Origin: Ectobius pallidus
Taxonomy: Eukaryota > Arthropoda > Insecta > Blattodea > Ectobiidae
Length of the DNA stretch: 64,000 nucleotides
Direction: 5' to 3'
NCBI GenBank assembly: GCA_964059195.1
Contig: CAXKWD010000009.1
Location: forward strand, 47,959,160 to 48,023,159
The position numbers were made by a program, and so were the translations under genes. The notes under the pieces were generated by a model. It saw only the letters and a program-made list of their open reading frames with translations, searched no databases and had not been told where the DNA came from. How positions within the stretch are numbered: position 1 is the stretch's first letter; the number at the start of each line of letters is the position of its first letter. Of the stretch, positions 52,701 through 61,700 are shown one piece after another.

Positions 52701-55700
52701 TTCAAATTTACACAAACAAACATGATGACAAATGTATCGTCAGGACTTACCATTTCTCAATACTGGGTTGCAAGATATAACACTGTTTGTGCATCTTTTG
52801 GTGAAAGGACATATGTTCGGCCTGTTGCTGTTCTTGCATCAACCTTTGTAAGAATGTCCTTTTTGTCCATAGTAATGGTCAGGTTTCTCAAGGTATACAA
52901 ATGAAGGTGAAGGGCTATGAAGATGTAGGAAGCTAACTGTAACCCCACTGGTATCTTCATTAACATTCAAAACACATCCAAGCCACCAGTGACCTTCGTA
53001 CATGCATGCAACAAATCCTGTGATATCACTGAGGTATGAGTCTTGTTGAGTTCGTGTTAGAGATTAATTTCTGATGTCTGGTGAATTGGAGATAACTTTT
53101 GTTTGGATGTTGTTATGGCCAGCGGGAATAACACAGTGTAACTTGTGGGTACCTGCAATTGTGTGAATCTGTGCAAACCACTCTTGAAGGAGAGATTCTT
53201 CTTCATCATACTCACTGTTAGTTGTACAGTGGTACCTCGAGATACGAGTGCCCTAACATACGAGTTATTTGAGATACGAGCTGTCGAGCGAGCGAAGTTT
53301 TGTTTTGAAATACGAGCGACATTTGAGATACGAGGAACGGCCAGCTGCGACACTGCACACGGCCCATCAGTTTACTGCGCCTGCGCCTCGTGCGTCTCGC
53401 GCATTATCCCACATATTCCCCCAGTGTGCTTGTTTACCTCGCTGTTGAAGCATCTTTGCTAAGTTTTTCTAGGGCTTTGCGCTTTTTGTGTATTTACATA
53501 CTTTATCACATTTCTTTTTATAACCATGGGTCCGAAGAAAGTGTAACAAATATGTATGTACACTTTATAAAAACCAGTTTTTTTGCTTTACATTCTCTTT
53601 TATTATGTTTTTATACAATATTTGTCATTTATAAATACATTTTTCTTATTCAAAAACACGTAACAAAAACAATTGAGGGTAGCATTTTTGGGGCTGGAAC
53701 GGATTAATGGCATTTCAATTAATTTCAATGGGGAAAATTGCTTTGAGATACGAGCAAATTGACATACGAGCAAGGTTACGTAACGAATTAAACTCGTATC
53801 TCGAGGTATCACTGTATAATGAAAGTGACACACTGTAATGTTCTTGGAACGCCATTCAAACAACTGTCTGGGTGTCATTATCTGAGAGCTGTTAGATGCA
53901 CTGCAGACTGGACAGGCAACAAGTCTCTTGATGGTACCAGTAATAACATCACATGGTCCTTTGCAAAGAAATGCCACTCTGCACAGACATTGAAATCACT
54001 CTCATGAAAAGATATGTTTGAAAAATTCTTACAGTTTTTATACTAGACTGCAGCCCCATCTGAGAAGTAATACATGTACTTGGGTGTTCTATGGAAATGG
54101 GATATCATGAAGTTGACCAAATGATGTTAGAAAAGATGAACACTCACAGTGTCATGTTTAAGGCATTCTGACATGATAACAAAGGAAATGTGATCTTGCT
54201 GCACGGGTTTCTGACAACAAACGGAAGAATGGTTGCCTGTGCGTTGTTCCAGTGAAACCCCCGAACCTCATCCTGCAGGACATATTACAATGTATTCATT
54301 GTCACAAAGTCTCTCTTTCAGATGATGTAGAAATTCAGACTGTTGGGTGGCTATAAAGGAGTGCAGTAGGAGTTTCTTAATTTGTCTGCAAAGGTTTCCA
54401 AGAGTTGTCTGGAGAGTTGTTCTGTCTGTAGATGTCCAAAGTTTGTATGTTATTTCATCAATTCCATTTTTGTCAAACAACTCTTCTAGGTATGCGATGA
54501 AAGAATATGTACCTGGTCAGTTCTCACATGTTGACATATAACATTTTGGCTGTGCAGGGTTACAAATGATCTGAGCAAGGCAGTGTTAGTATGTGTTAAG
54601 TTGACAGTCTGCATCACGTGTCAACTCTTTCAAAGGTTACCTTCCATATCACAAATGCTTGCTATTGGTCTGTTCACATTGCTACCTTACTGTGCATTGC
54701 TATAATAACACTTTTTAGGTAGATTTTGAAGAAAAATCTACCTATTGCAATGGATACCATGTTATGATTTTCGAAAAATTCTTTCATATCTTTACGTTTC
54801 ATACTCCCCTGAGTACGAAACCACCGCCCGTTCAAAAAAAAAATTGTGATATTTATATATATATATCTTTACACGCTAGCGGCCGTAATTTTGAAGATAT
54901 TTGAACCAAATTTTAATATGTTATTTCTAGGCCCAATAGTTCGGACAAGTTCGTTAATGGGCAAAATTGGCCCAAGGGGGTGGTCGGGGGAGGGGGTTGA
55001 AATTTTAAAACATTTTTATCTCGGCCCCTATGAAATATAGAGGGAAACTTTGTTTGAATAAATTAGAGTACTCCCTATGGAGGTCACAGTGACACCAACG
55101 ATTCGGGGTTTTTGGGGGTACGAGTGGGGGTGGGGGTGGGGGGGATGGAAATTCGAAATTTTTGAAACCACGTCTTGTGGGGTATCATTGAAAAGCTCTT
55201 GATGAGTACTCTACAAATCAATAACTATTTTCTCGATAGCTCTCATTTAACACGAGATTTGAATGTTTGAAAAAGTGCTCTTTCCTCTTTTTTGCAATTA
55301 TTATTGCGGGTTTGTCAAGCCAAGGCTAAAGAAGAAGAGTGCTACGCAGCGACAGTAAATTACACCAAAAACCAACAATTCGGGGGTTTTGGGGGGTACG
55401 AGTGGGGGTGGGGGTGAGGGGATGGAAATTCGAAATTTTTGAAACTACGTCTTGTGGGCTATTGTTTAAAAGCTCTTAATGAGTACTCTACAAATCAATA
55501 ACTAGTTACTTGATAGTTCTCATATAAGTCGAGATTTGAACGTTTGAAAAGTGATCTTTCCTTTTTTTTTGCTGTTATTATTGCGGGTTTGTCATGCCAA
55601 GGCTAAAGAAGAAGAGTGCTAAGCAGCGACAGTAAATTAAACCAAAAGCACTTAGAAATCTACCTCAGCCTGTAGGCTTGCCTAAAGGGATTTTTTAACA

Positions 55701-58700
55701 GTTAACATGTTTTTTAATTCGCTATGTCACTTTGTTGCAGTCTGCAAACAATTTGTATTGCTTTATTGCACCACATAGCTGTACATATTAATTTGTATCT
55801 CCTAATCCCAATGTCATCCCTACTTGATTTTTTACTATGTTGTATAATGTAACATCAAGAAGCAAATATATTTTTTTCATCAATGTTAAAGGTGACATGT
55901 TGAGATATTCAAGATCAAAAGTTAAGGTCACTGACCTTAATTGAGGAGCGTTTTTTCAAAAGCTGATAACTGCAGGTTTTGACGAAATTGAGATATATAT
56001 TGTTTCGTATAGTTTAAGTAGCTGCCTTTCCAATGGTTATACTGGTTCTTTCATATTCCAACATCTGTTCCACTCAGAAATGGTAGAAAAACGGTAGTTT
56101 TTGCAAAATCCGATATCTACGGTTAAGGTGTTCGATCAAAATCTGATATCTCAAAACTATGCTTTATGTAGATATCGGCTTTTGAAAAAACGCTCTTCAA
56201 TTGTTTACATTCTTTGAATATGGCCATGTTGCATATCACTTTAAAGCTTGTTCCTAGACCTTCCTAAAATTACCTGTTTCACAGTTATATCTCTAATAGA
56301 ACAGAAGTTACAGCCATTTTTGCCTGCAGTGTTTATCAAATTTTCAGCACATTTTCCAAACTTTGGGCGGCCATTACTTTTGTTTTACTGATGCTAAACT
56401 TCTGTACTTTGGCATGTTTCATTCTCTCATCATGTGCAATGAACACACCAAATTTGATGAAAACCGGATATGGTCTGGTTGGTACCTGTGTTGATTTGAT
56501 ATGGAATGACTCACATGTAACACTTAGGCCTCTACTAACATCTGCCGAAAAATCCTCCTGATACATGATTTCCAGATAGCTTAACCAGAGGATGCCTTGT
56601 AATACACTGCCGATCTGCTATCGGGAAATGCAGTAAAATTTTGTAAAAAGGAGTATAACTTGTTGAGCGAAGAGGTGTTCCTTGTAGTTTGAGCAGCCTC
56701 CGCTAGGTGCGACACCTTTATCGTAATGTATATCTGTATTTGTACTAGGGATGGGTCGATACCAGATTTTCTCAATACTCGATATCGATACATGATTTTT
56801 TCCTCGATACTCGATACCGACAACATTTCCAGTTTCAATAACAGGTACATTAAAAATTAAAAGTTGAGATAACTGTGTAATACCAACTAAATTAATTAAG
56901 TGTGCTTATTTAATGAGAAAAAATTTAATATCATCAGTAGCCTATAATTATTTTTAAACTACATTAAAACTAAAATTAGTTTTTGTTCAGAAATTACAAT
57001 GGGGTTTGGACAGTCAACTTGCTTGTTGGTTGTTATTGACACATTTGACAGAAAACGAAACAATTAAGAATCTCTTCTGTTTGGATTTTAAAGGTAGGAA
57101 AGTCTTTATTTATGACTACACAAATGTCACAGAGTGGTTTTCTCCATTTCAAGGTGAAATAGAAGTATTTACTATATTTAGTAGACTACTAAAAGCAGAA
57201 AGAGATACCGCATTTCCAAGTACCGAGCGAGTTTTCTGAAGTATCGCTCGATGCCGATACCATGCAAGTATCGAGAGTATCGTGGTATCGAAAGTATCGA
57301 GGACCCATCCCTAATTTGTACAATTAAATTACATGAGAACATATTGTTTTACATGCATTAATCAATTTGTGCAATTTTATTTCATTCAAATGTGAGTCAA
57401 AATTGCATTATAGTGTAAGATAAATCTTCCAGCAACAATTCTGAAATTCGCTACAAAGCTCCAGTGTGCTGCCATCTTCTTTCTACCAAGCCCTCCCTAA
57501 CTAACATCTTCCTTCTAGCTTAACTGGGAGTTGACCATCCAGACAGTTTTTGTCAGGAGATGATAGTACGCAATTCTTGGGCAACTTCCAGACAAGTAGA
57601 CAAGTTCTTTACCTGGCAAATAAATATGTTATCAGTAGGTGATCATACACGCCCTTAGTATTTTATTCCATGAAAGACCAACACTCTCTTGGAATTTAAA
57701 CAATATTATCATTATGCACATGCTAAAGACGGGAGTTTATGAGATGTACACAGGTACTATTTCCAAATTCTTGTGGTTTCCTGACACAGAAATTTAGTAA
57801 AAACTTTCAGTCTTATCACACTGTACATTGAATCATAATACACCGTCAAATGGGGTGACATCAAACAGATGGGGTGATATCAAATGGTAGTGGTTTTTTG
57901 TGTTCTGAGTGTTGGTAGCACCAAACCTCTTAATGTTAATTTGTCTTGTTTTTTAGAGGTTATTTTTATATGTACGATCTTTAGTATGAAAGCATTTTTT
58001 TCTGTGTGCAGAAGAATATCCATTGCTGAGCAGCAAAATATTATGATTAAATCTATGTAGTTTTATTTTGAGAATACTTTCAAGTGTTAAAACATACTAT
58101 GTTGGAAAACACTCACTACTTCAGGAATATGAATGAAGTATTGAGCGTTTTCCAACATAATATGTTTTGATATTGATCCACTTCATTGTGATTTCCCATT
58201 CCAAGTGAATTTAAATAATTTACTTTCAAGTGTGTACAGAAAAAGAAAGTTAATGCAGATCCTATTATTGTAACTTCTGATTCTATAATTTATGTGTAAA
58301 AATAAGAATTTTTGCTTGTGCGAAGTGGGATCATTTTATCCCCCATGGTTCTGTCCCAGATTACCATAGCCTCTCAGCTGTTCATGATTAGTTATCATTG
58401 ACAAATCTAATAAATAAATAAATCTATATTATATAAGCTTAAATAACCTGTATGCTTTTCGTGTCTTTGAAAATCACTTCATAAGTTTCAGTAGAGTAAA
58501 TTTTCCTTTACTGAACATTAAGACATTATTACGAAATGTAACCGTACCTAATGGATATATCCTGAGATGAAAGGGCAACATAATCCTCTTGGACATAAAT
58601 GAGTGTGATTTGTCACCATCTTTAGGGAATAAAGGCAGCCATACCATCATTCCATGAGCACCACAAAACAGCCACAAAGCTTCAGTCAGGTGTGGTTTTT

Positions 58701-61700
58701 CCCTCCGAGATTTCCGAGGAACCCACACATTTTCTACTCTTGATGCCAAGACAGTGGGAGGAGTACAAGTGTATGACTGAAACTAAGTAATAGCATAATT
58801 ATTCTGTGGTAGATCAAAAGTCCTTAGTATTTATCATATAACTATATCCTTTACAATACAGCAAACTCCCAAGTATCTGTGAGCAAATTATCCAGTGTTC
58901 TTCCATTTTAAAATGTTTATTCTATGATGACAGGAGCTGGCATGCCTTGCCAGCCATCAGGAAGAGGTCCGGCAACTGTCAGCATACAGTTCTCTGTTAA
59001 CATTAAGCAGAGTTCACTGGTGGCATAAGCATTGCTGGCTAAAGGGATCAGTGTATCACGGCCGAAGGCACTCATTTCACCTTTACTACTAGGCAGACTT
59101 CATCAGTGTCTAGACCTAATGCACCTTGTCAGTTGGAGGTGACACACCCTCTTGGCACTCAGCATGCACTACACCGAAATGACTTTCTGCTGAGCAAAGT
59201 GAACTTTTGCCTACATCAATACAGGAGAATCCCTAGACTTCTTTTGTATTTATTATATTACTGTTAATGAAAGCTCCAAGTATAATGAGCATTAAGACAA
59301 ATTTAGTAGCATTTACATCCTATTAAAATCATTAGATTATATGAGGGGCGTTCCATATTGATTTACACTTTATTTTTTTGTACATTCACTAAGAACCTCT
59401 ATGCCTTGGCAGATATAACCACTTTCTCAGCAAAGTCTTCATTAAGCTGTACATACTTGTGCCACCCAAGTGGGACTTCTCCAGGTCCTCTGAGAACCAC
59501 TTTTCAGAGTCTGTCACACCCACCTCAAGACAATTCATGGAAATTGACAAAAGGATGTCCGCACAGAGGCTTTTTCTTAGTTCTGAATAGGTGGTAAACA
59601 GAACCAAAGTCCAATCAATGCAGTGGAAGCACAAAGGCAGCTCCCCACCGAAGAAGTTCTGTACAGCGCCCTCAGCAGGCAAACGCATGGCCACAATCTT
59701 TTGGAACAAGGATGGAATCATCCATACTGACTGGCTGGAACCAGGGATTAACATTAACAGCACGACTAAGATGGGGTTTCCGGTGCTGCCACATCCACTG
59801 TATTCTCACTTCTGCACAGACATCATTTCGCCGACTTCCAGGAAATGTCCAGAGGTGTGTATGACAGACTGCAAAAAATTGGTTCTCAGAGGGCCTAGAG
59901 AAGTCCCACTTGGGTGGCACAAGTATGTACGGCTTAATGAAGACTTTGCTGAGAAAGTGGTTATATCTGCCAAGGCATAGAGGTTCTTAGTGAATGTAAA
60001 AAAATAAAGTGTAAATCAATACGGAACGCCCCTTGTACATGTCACCCATGATAACACTGGCTGAAGCTAGAATAGTAATAATTCTAATATTCGGATTAAC
60101 CACGTCTTTTTGATTATTCATGTATGTCACAGTCCCAATTAAAAAGGATAATTGGGAGTTTGATATATTACAATAATAAAAGATAATGTTGCCCACCAAA
60201 AGAGCAGAGTTTATTTCCCCACAGGCTTGTCAACAGGAATAGTTACTATTTACAATGGTGAACTCTTCTAAAATCCTTATACAGAGTGGTGCATGAAATG
60301 TCATACCATTTAATTATCACAAAAATATTGCAATATAGCAGTTTTGCTGATTACAGTGCTAGTGTAAGCCGAAGTTTGTGGAAAATCCAATAGGTGTCAT
60401 CGCATGTCGAATTTCACCATGACAACGAACACAAACATTAGTTTGTAAAATGGTGCACAACGGGCGTTTGAATGGTGAACATAAGGTGAAAGTTGTTCTG
60501 TTTTTCGCCGAAACGAAGAGTGTAGTTTTGACTCAGAGACATTTTCGTGCTCAGTTTAATACAAGATGGGCCCCTAGCAAGCAGACAATTTACAGACTAA
60601 CTGAGCAGTTTGAAAGTAACTATTCTGTGTTCGAAAAAAAGCGGTCGTGATGGGCTAGTGTTTGTACACCTGAAAATATTGAAGCAGTTCGCATTGCTTT
60701 GACTCAAAGTCCATCTAAGTCAACAAGAAGGGCTTCTGCAGAGTTGGGAATCTCTCGTAGGTCAGTACAAAGGATTGTCCATTCAGATCTTCACTTATTC
60801 CCCCTACAAAATGACTGTACTGCATAAACTTACAGATAGAGATAAAGAGCAAAGGCTATAATTTGCATTGTGGGCATTGGAAGAAGAGGCTGTACTCCAC
60901 AACACATGGTTTACAGACAAGGCCTACTTTTATGTGAATGGTGTTGTGAATAAACAAAATGTTCGATTCTGGGCAACGGAACCTGCCCGCATACTGCATG
61001 AGAAAGAAATGTTTGGGGCAAAAGTTTCTGTATGGGCCACAATTTTGAGTCATGGAATCATCGGTCCATTTTTGTTCGATGAAACTGTCAACCAAGTTCG
61101 ATACAAAACCATGTTGAAAAACAGTTTTATTCCTGATCTCATGACAAAAGGTCTCCCTATGGAAACACAGTGGTTCATGCAGTACGGAGCCCGTCCACAC
61201 ACTGCAAACACTGTTCTGGATTACCTGCACAACACGTTTCATATTCATGTGATGTCGCATCGCTTTCCTGAATGACATGGGGGCAGAAAAATTTGGCCGC
61301 CTCATAGCCCAGACATTAATCCATGTGATTACTTTTTATGGGGATTCTTAAAAGACAAAGTTTACCACCAGAGGCCAGAAAATGTTGTGCAGCTCAGAGC
61401 GCATGTAATGGAGTTGTGCCATGTGTTATCTGAAGACTTGTGTCTAAAAGTGGTGACGAATGTAAGAGTTCGTTTACAAGAGATTGAGGCAAAACGTCGG
61501 TCATATTGAACACACTCTGCATTAAAGACAAAATTCCATGTCCTAATGATCAATTCTACGTATTCTATGTAAAGCTATAATAAAAATTAATATGTGTTAT
61601 GTGTAAAATAAATGGTATGACATTTCATGCGCCACCTGTATATCACATTTAATTACAATGTTCCCAGTGTGATAGAAATTTGCAACAATAGATGAAATTC

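Larger units (their letters stand above)
52124..56513 (-). mobile_element. 4.4-kb long-TIR DNA element of unassigned superfamily
   Basis: Ends TGAGTCATTCCATGCAAATCAA and its inverse (TGAGTCATTCCATATCAAATCA). Inverted repeats about 550 bp long: the left is 52124-52680, the right is spread over 54640-56513 because of an insertion at about 54717-55690 and an extra partly palindromic block at 55939-56205. Between the repeats the minus strand carries one decayed gene. A Tigger-type MITE (53227-53814) splits that gene. Confidence 0.78.

Noticed and set aside
54717..55690. Canonical Helitron
   Set aside because: A TTAG/GA reading of the ends exists, but the flanking bases are not A and T and the hairpin touches the end; a Helentron-type candidate was recorded instead.
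57006..57239. 77-codon frame inside the 568-bp hAT element
   Set aside because: No hAT transposase motif; probably a chance frame in a non-autonomous element.
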